A DNA stretch of 64,000 nucleotides, taken from assembly GCF_964204645.1 (NCBI RefSeq), contig NW_027437442.1:1-64000 (forward strand), given 5' to 3'. Positions 24,789 through 36,483 of the stretch are shown piece after piece. Source of the stretch: Tubulanus polymorphus. Its lineage: Eukaryota > Nemertea > Palaeonemertea > Tubulaniformes > Tubulanidae. The notes under the pieces are model-generated. The model was given only the letters and a program-made list of their open reading frames with translations. It was not told the DNA's origin and ran no database searches. Numbering within the stretch: the first letter of the stretch is position 1; each line of letters starts with the position of its first letter. The position numbers and the translations under genes are program-made.

Positions 24789-27286
24789 TCAATAGTTCTC
24801 GAACGTTGTTTTTTTAAATCTAGCAACTAGGGATCCAATGCTTGGAGCTTTACAAAGATGATCAATTGAATTTTGCCAAAGTATAGGAACTTTGGCTAAA
24901 AAGGATTCGTGGAAAATTTTAGTTGTATGAAAGTTAACTGCAGCTTTATTTCTGTTTCTAGTGTTGTAGTAATGAAATTGAGAATTAGTGTTGAACTGAT
25001 TATAAATAAGTAATGGAAGTTTTTTGTGATAATGTAGGAAACCAAATTTTAACAATTCTAACTTAATAAGATCTTGCATTTTTAGAATTTTGAATCTTTT
25101 GAATAACGGCCCAGTAGGGGAATTATATGGAGCATTAGCGATTAATCGTACTGCTTTTTTCTGTATTAAGAATATATCCTTTACTTGTTTTGCAGATAAG
25201 AGTGGGCCCCAAACTATTAAAGCATAATTTAAATGACTGTGTATATATGAGTAATAAATCATTTTTTTTCAGTGAACTTTTTTAACGCTCTTAAGCAAAA
25301 ATACACTCCTATTCATTTTATTTATTAGTTGTGTGACATGTAAATCACAGTGCAGGTTTGTATCAATGTTAAGTCCTAAAAATTTGCAATCTGTTGAAAG
25401 TTTCAGTTTATTGTTAGCAATCTGTATAACTACATTATCTATATCAACCTGGTGTCTTCGAGGCTTGAATAATAAACATTTGGTTTTTTTCTAAATTGGG
25501 CGTCAACTGGTTGGCATGAAACCAAGTCACAAGAAGTTTTAAGTCACTTGCAGCACTTTCTAAGAGTCGAGTTATATTTTGGTCAAACGTAAGTAGATTA
25601 GTGTCATCAGCAAACGATATAGCTTTGGAGTGTTTAAGATTGAGACTTAGGTCATTAACATAGACAAGAAAAAGTAACGGTCCAAGGACCGAACCTTGAG
25701 GTACACCATATTTAATTTCTTTGAAGTTAGAGTTGGTATTATTATAATTAACATACATTTTACGGTTACTAAGGTAGCTACTTAACCAGTTATATGCATG
25801 TCCTTTTATGCCATAGTGGTTTAATTTATACAAAAGGGTATTAATATTTAACGAATCGAAGGCCTTAGATAAATCAAGACATATACCTAAGGAGTATTTC
25901 TTTTTTTCTATATTAGTTATTAAATTGCCAACAAAGTCTCCGATTGCATAGGTGGTGTTATGATTTGGTCTAAAACCATACTGACTAAGATTCAGAATTG
26001 TATGTGTACATAAGAAATTATAGAGTCGTTTGTGTATAAGTTTTTCTAAGATCTTAGAAAGAACTGGTAATAATGATATGGGGCGGTAATTATTTAAGAT
26101 TTGCTTGTTGCCGGATTTATGAAGCGGTATAACCTTAGCAATTTTCATTTTTTCAGGAAAAATGCCTTCACTAAGCGATTTGTTACAAAGTATGGTAAGG
26201 GGTTTAATTATAGATGGAGCAATTAGTTTCAACAATTTATTATTAAGAATGTCCGGACCTGTACTTCGTTTTGGTGATAGGCTATTAATAACTTTAAATA
26301 TTTCTTCACTGTTTGTTGGGTTAATGAACATCACGCTTTCATTTTTCTTCGGCAAAAGGTCCTTAAATGTTTTGTTTGATACAGGGATTTGTTCAGCATA
26401 TCGTTTACCTATTTATGAAAAAAAAGTTATTAAATTCGTGACATATTTCGAAGTTATCCTTGGTTGCTTTACCATTTAAAATTAAGTTTGTTGTAATAGA
26501 TGTCTTATCATTTGTCTTACCAATCAGATTTTTAATTAGTTTCCAAATTTTCCGGCTATTTGTTCCAATCGATTCAATTTTCTGTTTGTAGTAATTTATC
26601 TTTTGTCTTCTCCTTATATAATCTAGTTGATTTCTATATGTTATGTAGGTTTTATAGCGTTGATCAGATCGGTCTAGGTTCATAACCTTTTTAAACAGCT
26701 TATTACATTTCATTGATGCTTTTAAAAGTAAATCAGTCATCCAAGGTTCCGTGATTTTAGTTTTCCTTTTGACCTTTTTTTCAGGAGAGATTTGATTAAT
26801 TACATCTGATATTTTAGAACTCATTGCATTATAATAATTATTAGTGTCGAAATTATCTAGTGAGGACCAATCTATATTTGAGAGGTGATTGTTAATTAAG
26901 TTTATATTTTCAGTATTGACGTTGCGTGTAGTATATTCATTTGTAATTCTACCTTTGAATTTAGTAGATACAAAACACGGCAAATGATCAGATATGTCTG
27001 ATATTAAAATGGCACTCGTATGAGTTGAATGCAATTTAGGTGATAAGTATATGTTGTCAATAAGGGTGGCAGTGGACTGTATAATCCGCGTTGGACGCAA
27101 CATAGTTGGACATAAATTGTTAGATAAATTAATATCTAAAAATTTAGAGGTATTCTTATGAATATTAACCTTTATGAAATCTAAGTTTTTATCCATTCCT
27201 AAAACTACCTCACATTTTTCCTGCTCAATTTTACTCACTAGTTCTTCATATTTTTGTAGGAATAATTTTTCATCACTATTAGGCAC
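24789..27286 (-). pseudogene. LINE ORF2: endonuclease (partial) and reverse transcriptase
   Basis: Frame 27286-26405 holds the C-terminal half of an APE-type endonuclease (VVLGMDKNLDFI, RIIQSTATLIDNIYL, SDISDHLPCFV, with the catalytic SDH) and the linker to RT. After a shift at an eight-A run near 26420, frame 26355-25444 encodes RT: KVIPLHKSGNKQILNNYRPISLLP, GICLDLSKAFDSLN, GVPQGSVLGPLLFLVYVNDL and the catalytic FADD. Another shift near 25480 leads to the C-terminal region (25262-24789: SHLNYALIVWGPLL ... KKAVRLIANAPYN ... YNTRNRNK), typical of this clade. The missing endonuclease N-terminus and the frameshifts mean it is inactive. Confidence 0.85.
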
Positions 27287-27584
27287 TAGTAGCCGTAGGC
27301 AATAGTAGCCGTAGCTGTACTACTAACTGGAAGATCTAATTAACTAATTAATCATTTTAGCATGGATGGTACTATATTGATAGGTGACACAAGAGTTATG
27401 CCATAAAAGGATACAAAAAAATCGTGTAGGATTACAGAAGGTCATAAGACTATTGAGGACAGATACAAAAGAGTACATGGCGATCCTTGAGAAATCAGAT
27501 TACTGTAGTGTCAATACACAATGATGTCTAAATTAATGTTCTAAGTAAAGTCAAAAAGGTCTACTCTAGTTTTCTTGCCGTCTT

Positions 27585-28433
27585 TTACTCCAATAACATT
27601 TCCATGCGATACGAGTCATAAAGTCCACTTTTAGAAGCATCTATACGTAATTTTGAAATTTCTGCTGCGAGATCCTCTTGAATTACAAATCCGGTGCCTT
27701 TAAGGCTTTTCCTGTAAGACAGGACTCTATCACGGACTGATCTATCTTTAAACCTCACTATAATTCCTGGTGTTTTGTTAGAGGTCGTGTTCTGTCGAAG
27801 TCGATGCGCCACTTCAATGTTACCTATGGTTACTTTCTCACTTTTCGGTTTCTTTAGAATTTTAATCACCTTGTCCATCACAATCTCAGCGCAGTTCTCA
27901 TCTTGTGTGACACTAGGTAGCGACGGTCCGTAGAAACGCAGATTATTACGTCGAGAGTACTGATTGTTTGCGACTGTTGCTCGTTTCAAATCCTTGATAC
28001 ATCCTTTTAGTTCCAGATTCTCCTTTTCTAACGATTTACATCTTTCATCATAACCGTTGATCTTTTCATCATAACTATTAATGGTATCTTTCATGACATT
28101 AATCTCGTTTTTTAAAGCTTGAACCTCTCCTCCTAACATCTGTTTAAAGTCATCTAATAATTCCTTTTTGAATTTGTCCATGTAAAATTCAAGGAAGTCC
28201 CGTGTAAGATCTCCGGACTGGCTAGATGTTGATGATCCAACACGAGGTCTTTTGGGGTTTCGCGAGTTATCAGTCGTTGACACACTTGGTAATGGAGTTA
28301 GGGCATAAGAAAACACGTCTGCATTATCTGAATTATCCGAAATAGGGTTAGGATTGTTACAATCGGGCATTGCCACTTCGTGATTTTCACTTTCTGGCAT
28401 TTTGAAGTCCTGAATACTCATTAGTATATTCAC
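27585..28433 (-). CDS. LINE ORF1 protein
   Basis: 282 residues, intact. It has a low-complexity N-terminus with a basic RNPKRPRVG patch, then a coiled coil (about residues 85-150; DFKQMLGGEVQALKNEINVMKDTI, KSLEKENLELKGCIKDLKR). A C-terminal RNA-binding-like domain carries NNQYSRRNNLRFYG, VAHRLRQN, GIIVRFKDRSVRDRVL and GTGFVIQEDL. This architecture is standard for the RNA chaperone of jockey/CR1/L1-type elements, which coats element RNA. The end falls within a YDSYRM motif usually near the C-terminus. Confidence 0.78.
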   Translation of the reverse strand: MNILMSIQDFKMPESENHEVAMPDCNNPNPISDNSDNADVFSYALTPLPSVSTTDNSRNPKRPRVGSSTSSQSGDLTRDFLEFYMDKFKKELLDDFKQMLGGEVQALKNEINVMKDTINSYDEKINGYDERCKSLEKENLELKGCIKDLKRATVANNQYSRRNNLRFYGPSLPSVTQDENCAEIVMDKVIKILKKPKSEKVTIGNIEVAHRLRQNTTSNKTPGIIVRFKDRSVRDRVLSYRKSLKGTGFVIQEDLAAEISKLRIDASKSGLYDSYRMEMLLE

Positions 28434-28975
28434 TCTGAGTATACACTCCGATTATGGTTCACTGGTCACAATCACAATCCTTAACGTTGGTACTTCCTAC
28501 CACATAATTCACATATAGTTCACATAGCCTATAAGTGGTTGACCTTGAACTTAATCCATGAAGAAATTTACACAGATTGAGTTTTTTAACCGTAGCAAAT
28601 AGTCACCTTTGAAATGATTTTCTAAGACATCATCAGATCTTCATAGTCTTTGAATACTCATAAGACAATTAGTCCACAGTATACATGAAGACAGCCACTT
28701 ATAACACCAAAAATCCTTACTTTAATCACTTTAATATTAAGTATTTGAAACGTATAGCCTGACCTCTAGAATACGCAAACAAGTCAAACATGGTACTCAA
28801 GTAAATCCCATAGCGCGTCTGAATGGTGGCTAATTCTCCCTTCAATTGAAAATAGGTTTCGGCATAAAATAACTTGTAAGTTGTTTTAGTTGTTCTCTCG
28901 ACCTTTCAGGTTGAGCTAAAGGCAAAGCGTAGGGACGTTGCGATTTCCCTAAAACATTGTATAAATTGTACCTAC

Positions 28976-29163
28976 CAGGTGAAATTATGTCCCCAGAGTA
29001 CGAGGCTACCGTTTGCAATTTGAACTCGTTGGAAAGGTTTGATGCCGGGATAACCAAGCGATCGGCTATCCATCGGATGACTCAGGTCAATTACATCGTC
29101 ACTACTGATAATCGGTTTTGACCGTACTAGTGTCAGAACACTCAATGAAACCTGAAAACACAT
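28976..29163 (-). CDS. cyclase/isatin-hydrolase-like protein, exon 1
   Basis: It starts at ATG 29163 with a short hydrophobic leader (MCFQVSLSVLTLV) that could be a signal peptide. It continues with the family N-terminal block VIDLSHPMDSRSLGYPG, then KPFQRVQI and LWGHNFTW, and ends at a donor CCTG|GTAGGT (28975). The split codon TG|G joins the acceptor at 24193 in phase to give NFTW-IENGNYESGEHVGTH, exactly the family order. The joined protein is about 290 residues, a complete family length. Alternatively GTTTTCAG at 29152 is an acceptor and a further 5' exon exists. Confidence 0.8.
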
Positions 29164-30079
<916 letters not shown>

Positions 30080-31744
30080 GGAAGATAAGTAATTTATTAA
30101 GATAACAATTAGAAAAAAAACAAAATAACTAAGGTACTTAAATGAAAATGAAAATAAACAGGGCCCTTTTTACGAAACTTAGATCAGAAAAATAAAAATA
30201 AAATCAAATTAAATTAGCTTAAATGTAAGTCAATGATCGATTAAAGTTCTTTTTCTCCAAAAGTTCATAAATTTTAACTTAGCGTTGCTCCAAAAAGATC
30301 GCTCTGCCGCTCCTCGAAATTGTTCGCTGCGCTGCTCCCGAAATAGTTCGCTGTGGTTCCTGTTGCCGTCGAAAATCTGTAGTAATTGTTGATCTGTGGT
30401 TCCAAAAAAATTTTTAAACGTTTGCTGAATGCGTCGTATCTGTCGAATTTATAATTTGCATGTCACGCAAATATCACTGATGATGAAAGTCCACTGGTGG
30501 TACGCGGAGTTTGGTACGCGGAAAAAAACAGTTTTACTTAATAATGTTTTTTATCACCAAGCTGGCTAAACTTCTGTGGCCGTAAAACTTTAACTACCAC
30601 TAATAACAAGTGTCCTTCCGAATCACTCTCGAATCACGAACACAACTCCGTAATGATTAAAATTCAATCCCGTTAGAAGTTCTCCAACAGTAAAAAAGTT
30701 TGTGACGATTATGACAACTGCCACAAAAGATTTCTTATATAAATTACGTATCAAGTTTTACTAGTTGTAAAAACTCAAAAATTGCAGGAGAGCTCGAGTT
30801 GAGCTTCCTCCTATCTCGAAATCTCAAAAGCGTCTCCCCTCTCTCCAAACTATCCACGCCCAACTTCCTGCAGGGGCTCCCTTAAAAATAATCTCTCAAA
30901 AATCCATTCAAGTCAAAAATTAGATAGTTTATCCCCTAAAATGGTGTAAAAGAACTTACCCAAAATAAGACTAATGTATTTAACTCCCGCCACACAATTG
31001 TGAAATCCTAATATTCCTCTTTATAGAAGAAAAATGAATACTTTATGAGATTAAAATAATTGAAATTCTTGTGAACCCCATAGCTTCCGGTAAAAATTGC
31101 ATCAGCAAATACGTGTCAAAATTCACATCTCATAATAATTAGTACCAAGGCTACATGAGCCAGCGACCTCATAAAACTTGAATATGTTTAAACTAGTGAA
31201 CTAAATTCAGCAAATGTCTGTTATGAAAACTAGACAACACGAACCAACAGATTATACATTTAACTTTAAGATCAAACATTTATTGATAAAAAAAGATTAG
31301 ATATAACGTAAGGACTTTAAGGAAATATATATAAAACCGACTACAGGCTGTTCCAACTAAAATGATGGGACCCCCATAGTAGTGGCTACACGTATCCCTA
31401 TTTTACAACACCTCCAAAAACCAACAGGTGACCCCTCATTTCACCCACGAAAAAGGAACAAATAACCGTTACGTGTCCCCGATTCGACTTCACAGTTTGT
31501 ACTGGTTCCTGGTTCGACTTTTTTATTTCAATGCTTTTTCGCCTCTATCTCCACCGATTCAGCATTATGGTTTTATAACGGCGTATTCCCTCGTGCGAAT
31601 ACCTCCATAAAAACAAACAGGCGACCTCTCCTTTCCTCTCCTCGATGCCTATTACTTTTTCAGAATTTACCCACGAATAAAGAATTAGCTCCCTTATACC
31701 CCGAGAGCTGATAACGAAGATGGCTCGTCACTCTATTTTCCAGT
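30080..31744. other. intergenic; short GCTCC/TTCGCTG repeats near 30285-30365
   Basis: A GCTCC...GTTCGCTGCGCTGCTCCCGAAAT...GTTCGCTG motif repeats about three times near 30285-30360. No gene is supported in the remainder. Confidence 0.4.
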
Positions 31745-31972
31745 CTATCCATCTAAAAATGCATCCTGCCTCATGAAATTTCTCAACAGCGTCCACAGCC
31801 GTTTTTTATTTTCTGGCTCTCTTCGATTTTTGAGTGCCTCGCGGAAGGCGTGTGAGGCACCTTGGACCCGGCTTAGGTTTGTAACGCGTCGCAATGTTGA
31901 AGTTGCATTATCCGAGTCTCCGTCCAAAATCTCCGGTTTGGTTTTCAATTCTAAAGCCCCCTTTTCGGTGGT
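31745..31972 (-). CDS. possible terminal coding exon, unknown function
   Basis: After a potential acceptor (CTTAG, 31973-31977) the minus strand is open for 75 codons to a stop at 31745. The peptide is charged and helix-like: ELKTKPEILDGDSDNATSTL, RVTNLSRVQGASHAFREAL, KNRREPENKKRLWTLLRNFM. No stop interrupts it and the composition looks coding. I recognise no family, and upstream exons were not found. Confidence 0.35.
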   Translation of the reverse strand, partial: TTEKGALELKTKPEILDGDSDNATSTLRRVTNLSRVQGASHAFREALKNRREPENKKRLWTLLRNFMRQDAFLDG

Positions 31973-32752
31973 CTAAGTTCCACTTAATATTAGTGTTGTG
32001 ATCAATTTCATTACGTAAAAGAAAATTACGTACAGCTAAAGTAGGTGAAATGAAAGCGTTCATGATTTGACCTTTGCGTTATATACAATAAGTAATTTTT
32101 CTTACAAGCAATATATGGCCATATAGGTATGTAAAGCAGACTTTCTGTCACCCGCTCAATCTAAAACGCGCCGCTATATGGTAATGTATATTATGTTGTG
32201 ATAATTTGCGTCTCGTTTATAGGTGGTAAAATCTGAATTCGAATGACCTTTTCCCTTGTCTTTGCCGTCAAAGATTGGAGTTATTAGAAAAACAAGACCA
32301 CTTTTTCGATTTTCGAAATACTGTGAATTTGGCTTGAGTCAGATAATTTGGAAAAAAGTAGTTGCGGAAAACGAGACCCCTCCACATACGGTAATTCACT
32401 AATAACACTAATAGATTGGTGAAACCTTACCAAACTGACCGCTAAAGCTTCGCCAAGATGCATTTTCAGCTTAGAATCTAGTTCCACTGTAGCACAGACG
32501 TCAGGGCGTTTTTATTTGTTGGTATACGCGTGCACATTACATCGCACAATAAAGTGCAGGCACGCGCAATAAAACCTGTCTTGTGATTTCAATCACCCCC
32601 AGTTACCTTAGATTTGTGACTGTATTTTTGTGTATGAGGGCCACATGTGCGAAATTCATTAAAAAACAGGTCAGTCCAAAATATTTCGAATACTAAGGCC
32701 CTTCAATATTGATACCTTGTTTCTCGTCCAAACCTCTCTTCTAAACATGACG

Positions 32753-32940
32753 AGGGCGGGCGAATTTTTTGTTTATGTACTTTTTTAAAATAAAAAAGGG
32801 GAAATAAACTCGTATTTCCATATTTTCCAAGGAGACGAGGGCGGGAGGTTTTTCTTTTTAAATAGAAAAAAAATATTCCTTTTATAATACTTATGTGAGA
32901 CGAGGACGGGAGTTTTTTTCTTTTTAGAGACCAGATCCAT
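32753..32940. repeat. three spaced copies of GACGAGGGCGGG in A/T-rich spacers
   Basis: (G)ACGAGG(G/A)CGGGAG/CG followed by a T-rich tract occurs near 32751, 32833 and 32903 with about 70-80 bp spacing. The block at 32697-32730 (GCCCTTCAATATTGATACCTTGTTTCTC) is related to the duplicated repeat at 40798-41244. Confidence 0.5.
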
Positions 32941-32987
32941 AGGAAGTCAAATGCACAAGACCAAGAATGTACATTTAGCTCATTTTC

Positions 32988-32993
32988 TTTTAT
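32988..32993 (-). promoter_or_regulatory. polyadenylation signal of the small gene split by the 3-kb element
   Basis: AATAAA on the minus strand, about 25 nt past the TAA (33018-33020) that would end the small gene at 36084-36345 if the intervening element were absent. Confidence 0.5.
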
Positions 32994-33028
32994 TCAAAAC
33001 ACCTAAACTACAAAATTTTAAACAAATG

Positions 33029-33473
33029 AAAGGCTGAATCCAAGAACATGTCTATCTCACTTTTGAGCCCAAACGTCTACTTTTACTTAGTAGCCACTTG
33101 AGAACAATAAGCAATTAACGATATCAGCTACTTTTCCAGTAGTATACATTTCAAAACAGTCACTCTGGAATAGTATTCCTTTCAATTCGGTTGGTTTTCT
33201 ATAGTGGCTGTTTCGAAGAGTCTACTATTGAAAAGTGACCATTTTGAAACATCTGGTTTCGATAGTGCACACTAGCAGTAGAGGTGACTGTAAAACCACC
33301 CGCCTGTTAACAGCGACTTATTGATAGTAACTCCTACCATAGCAACTACTCTCAAAACACATCTTTTCTAAAAGTCAACTATTGAAAAGTGACTATTTTG
33401 AGATCGCTTGCCAGATTCCCTGTTATAAATACACTGTAGCAACATATGCTTCAGATTTGCAGTGATACGTGAC
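33029..33473 (+). repeat. left terminal inverted repeat of the 3-kb element
   Basis: About 445 bp, inverted relative to 35641-36077. Confidence 0.9.
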
Positions 33474-34093
33474 AATATAAACATACTGAGAAACTCTACT
33501 CACGCTATAGTTTGGGGTATAGTTCTATTAAAGAGTGACTCAGTTGAGATCTGAAGATATTGTAGATACTATCTTTGAGGATGTGAAATGTAATGAGCGA
33601 TTCCCAACTCTCAATTGGAGTTAAATTTGTTTACAAATTGTCAATAGTTATGTAGTTTTAAGATAAATCAAAATTTCCTTCTTTTCATGGCGATGTAATT
33701 GAATAAAGAATTCAATTTGAACAAATGCAGCTATTTTCAAGCATAGGTCTGCATTTATTTTTGATTTAAATTCTTAGATTAAAAGCGCAAAAATTCAGGC
33801 TAACCTCTCATTAGTGAAATGGTGGTTTATCTTCAACGGGGGCCTGGATGTCGTTGCATCTTAGATTAAGATGTGCATTTCGGAGTGTTCGAATTTCCCT
33901 GAATTCTAATTTTGCGAAATCATTGATTTTTTTCAAACAAAATATACTATATCCATGTGGATTTTTAACATTCTAAAGAAATCATCTAAATTGTGCCCAT
34001 ATTTGATCGAATTTAATAGAAGAAACTTTGTATGGTATTCAAGATTTCATTTGGATTACGGTAACGGCCTTTGGTGATCGTCGCTGGGGTCAT

Positions 34094-34317
34094 GAATGAA
34101 GAAATCCCGTAATAGAATTTTAAATATGATAGAATTTGTTAAGGTGAAACCGCAACGTTTTGACTGTAGACTAACAGCCATCATGAGGTGGAATGTAGAC
34201 ATTCCTAGTGATAAGGGCTTTTAGTAAGATGGCTGTCAGTCAACAGCTGAAACGTTGTGGTTTAACTATAATAAATTTTATGATACAAAATTCTATTGTG
34301 GAATTTCTTCATTTGTC
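34094..34317. mobile_element. nested foldback MITE, about 225 bp
   Basis: Arms of about 90 bp (AATGAAGAAAT ... AACAGCCATC on the left, its complement on the right) are near-perfect inverted copies around a short centre, GATAAGGGC. It lies in the middle of the 3-kb element. Confidence 0.75.
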
Positions 34318-35640
34318 CACAGTTAACACGCTTTAGAGTATTTTATTCGACTTCTTCGGGTCCTGTAGCCGTTTAGATCGAAAATTATTTACCAATCGGC
34401 AAAGAAGGGATATAAAACCGTGTTGGTCGCTATGAGAGGGATTCCCTGTATATCTGCACCTTAAACCGGTACCTTTGTTAGTTCTAGCCCACATTCACTT
34501 CCAAATTCAAGTATTGGTAACGTTGGTTTACGATAATTTGAGAAAAAGAGTTTAGTTGGAGAAAACTGATAATTCAGTTAATGAGTTAACTGATAATCTT
34601 ATAATTCAGCGATCATTGGTTCATCGATTCAGCGAAGTTCAAACACCGTACATTTTGGCATGTTATTGTATTGGCACCTTGAAATAAAGTTTCATAGAGA
34701 TATTGCGGTGCTAAGTTTATCAATATTAAGAGGTAATTACTTTTGGTTTGTGGTCTTTTGGTGGCCAATGCAGTTTGTTCATTCGTTCATCAATCACTGT
34801 CTAGTTAGCCAGTGTAATTGACCTGCTGACCGATAGCTGCTGCTGGGTTTTTGATAACCTATATAAACAATTTACTCAACAAAGTGGGAAAGTATGTGAA
34901 ACTAGAATTACAGCATATTGCATTTCTTTCACATCTTAAGCCAAAAGAAGTTTTCTCTATCAAATGAAATTGCTGACTTCAAAATTACGTGAACATCTCA
35001 ACACTGCACTTTTATACGCTAATCGTTTGATCTTTTATAATAAGTTGGTAATTTCATTTCAACCAAACTGTATAACTACGAAATAAGATTTTGATTATGG
35101 TATCATTTCTAGCAAGCGATAAAATGATTCAATATTCATTAACGAACAAGCAGAGAACAGCGTGACAAAATGAATATCAAATAGATTATTTAAAAATCGT
35201 TTGTATCGATATAAACAATTAATTCAAGGTTAATTCTAAGTATTTTAGATACATTTTTTTCGTAATTCATTTTTTGAACATATGATTTTATTTGTATATT
35301 CCTCTCTCATATACCCTTAAAAACAAATTAAGCCTAAAAGACACATTTATTTTTTTGTCTTGTCTTACTTTTCTACAAAATCAAAGATTTATGAACGCAC
35401 CAGAATGTTTTATAATCGCAAATGTAAAGAATTCTAGGACTGGCACTATATTTTAGTATTAATGGATTTAATCCGTGATGATGTTATATGAATGAATAGT
35501 TTTCCATTTTGTTGAGCGTAATATAATTTAGGGGATTCTTAGCATCTCAAAAACTTTGATTTTCTATTCACAGAACTGTATTCAAAGCATACAGAGTTCT
35601 GTACACAAAGCACCTAGGGTTTAACAGTACCTTTGAACCT

Positions 35641-36077
35641 GTCACGTATCACTGCAAATCTTTAACAGATGCTGCTATTTTGAACAGGAAATAACCATGC
35701 CATCTCAAAATGGTCACTTTTCAATAGTTGACTTTTAGAAACGATGTGTTTTGAGAGTAGCTGCTATGGTAGGAGTTACTATCACTAAGTCACTGTTAAC
35801 AGGCGGGTGGTTTTACAGTCACCTCTACTGCTAGTGTGCACTATCGAAACCAGATGTTTCAAAATGGTCACTTTTCAATAGTAGACTCTTCGAAACAGCC
35901 ACTATAGAAAACCAACTGAATTGAAAGGAATACTATTTCAGAGTGACTGTTTTGAAATGTATACTACTGGAAAAGTAGCTGATATCGTTAATTGCTTATT
36001 GTTCTCAAGTGGCTACTAAGTAAAAGTAGACGTTTGGGCTCAAAAGTGAGATAGACATGTTCTTGGATTCAGCCTTT
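35641..36077 (-). repeat. right terminal inverted repeat of the 3-kb element
   Basis: About 437 bp. Its inner 80 bp is the most diverged part. Confidence 0.9.
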
Positions 36078-36083
36078 CAAATG

Positions 36084-36345
36084 CAGTATAAAAAGGCATT
36101 TGATCTCTAGGGTCACATGCCCAATCATTTTGTGAATTTCTGGGAATGTCATCGTTATCGTCATGAATATTTCTGTTGTAGAAATCTTGTTGTAGCTTTC
36201 TCAAGCGTTCACCCCGTTCGAAATCATGGCACTCTGTCAGTAAATATACAACGGCCTCTTCGACAGTGTGCTCCGGTTTTAGATTAACGATTGTCCACTC
36301 GAGGAATGACGTTTTATCACACTTGATTTCCACAGAAAACAACAT
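36084..36345 (-). CDS. small protein gene, 3' end interrupted by the 3-kb element
   Basis: The frame opens at ATG 36345 in a good context (GAAAAATGT). It encodes about 88 residues before the element: MLFSVEIKCDKTSFLEWTIV, VEEAVVYLLTECHDFERGER, LRKLQQDFYNRNIHDDNDD, QMPFYTAF. It is acidic and soluble-looking, with no signal peptide; I do not recognise the family. The frame enters the element's terminus at 36083 and picks up 12 foreign residues before a stop at 36040. Without the element, reading would reach a TAA at 33018-33020 after one more codon, followed by AATAAA. The insertion therefore replaces only the final residue and separates the coding region from its polyadenylation signal. Confidence 0.55.
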
Positions 36346-36483
36346 TTTTCATCTCATGATTTTTTGAAAGCAGGAAGTGACTAAAGTTTGAATAAAAGTT
36401 AGATCGAGAAACTAATGTTGACTACGGGTAACAGTGTGTTTTACCAAACTAAACAAACCGAACCTGGCATCTGTCGGTACTAA

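Larger units (their letters stand above)
24203..28433 (-). mobile_element. LINE (jockey/CR1-type non-LTR retrotransposon), degraded, inside the hydrolase intron
   Basis: Minus-strand order is ORF1 (28433-27585), partial endonuclease plus RT (27286-25444) and a C-terminal region (25262-24789). A 3'UTR follows, ending in TTCATTCATTCA at about 24203-24217, the simple-repeat tail common in this group. The 3'UTR contains a long (AAT)n array. It lies in the same orientation as the host gene, and its tail ends about 10 nt before the exon at 24193. The 5' boundary is unclear (beyond 28433). The N-terminal endonuclease half is deleted between ORF1 and ORF2. Confidence 0.85.
33029..36077. mobile_element. 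3.05-kb element with about 440-bp terminal inverted repeats, 6-bp target duplication
   Basis: The left arm 33029-33473 and right arm 35641-36077 are inverted copies of each other, diverged mainly by small substitutions and indels near the inner ends. Both outer ends read AAAGGCTGAATCCAAGAACATG. A 6-bp direct repeat CAAATG flanks it (33023-33028 and 36078-36083). The 2.2-kb middle has no open frame worth calling, so it is non-autonomous. Within each arm ACTATTGAAAAGTGAC(C/T)ATTTTGA occurs twice. Six-bp duplications with long termini occur in Polintons and IS3EU/Dada-like transposons, but the ends do not match the nearby Polinton. The superfamily is unassigned. Confidence 0.88.

Noticed and set aside
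33029-36077. 3-kb element as a deletion derivative of the nearby Polinton
   Set aside because: Both have 6-bp duplications, but the termini (AAAGGCTGAATCC versus AGTAATTGGAAAA) and all internal sequence are unrelated.
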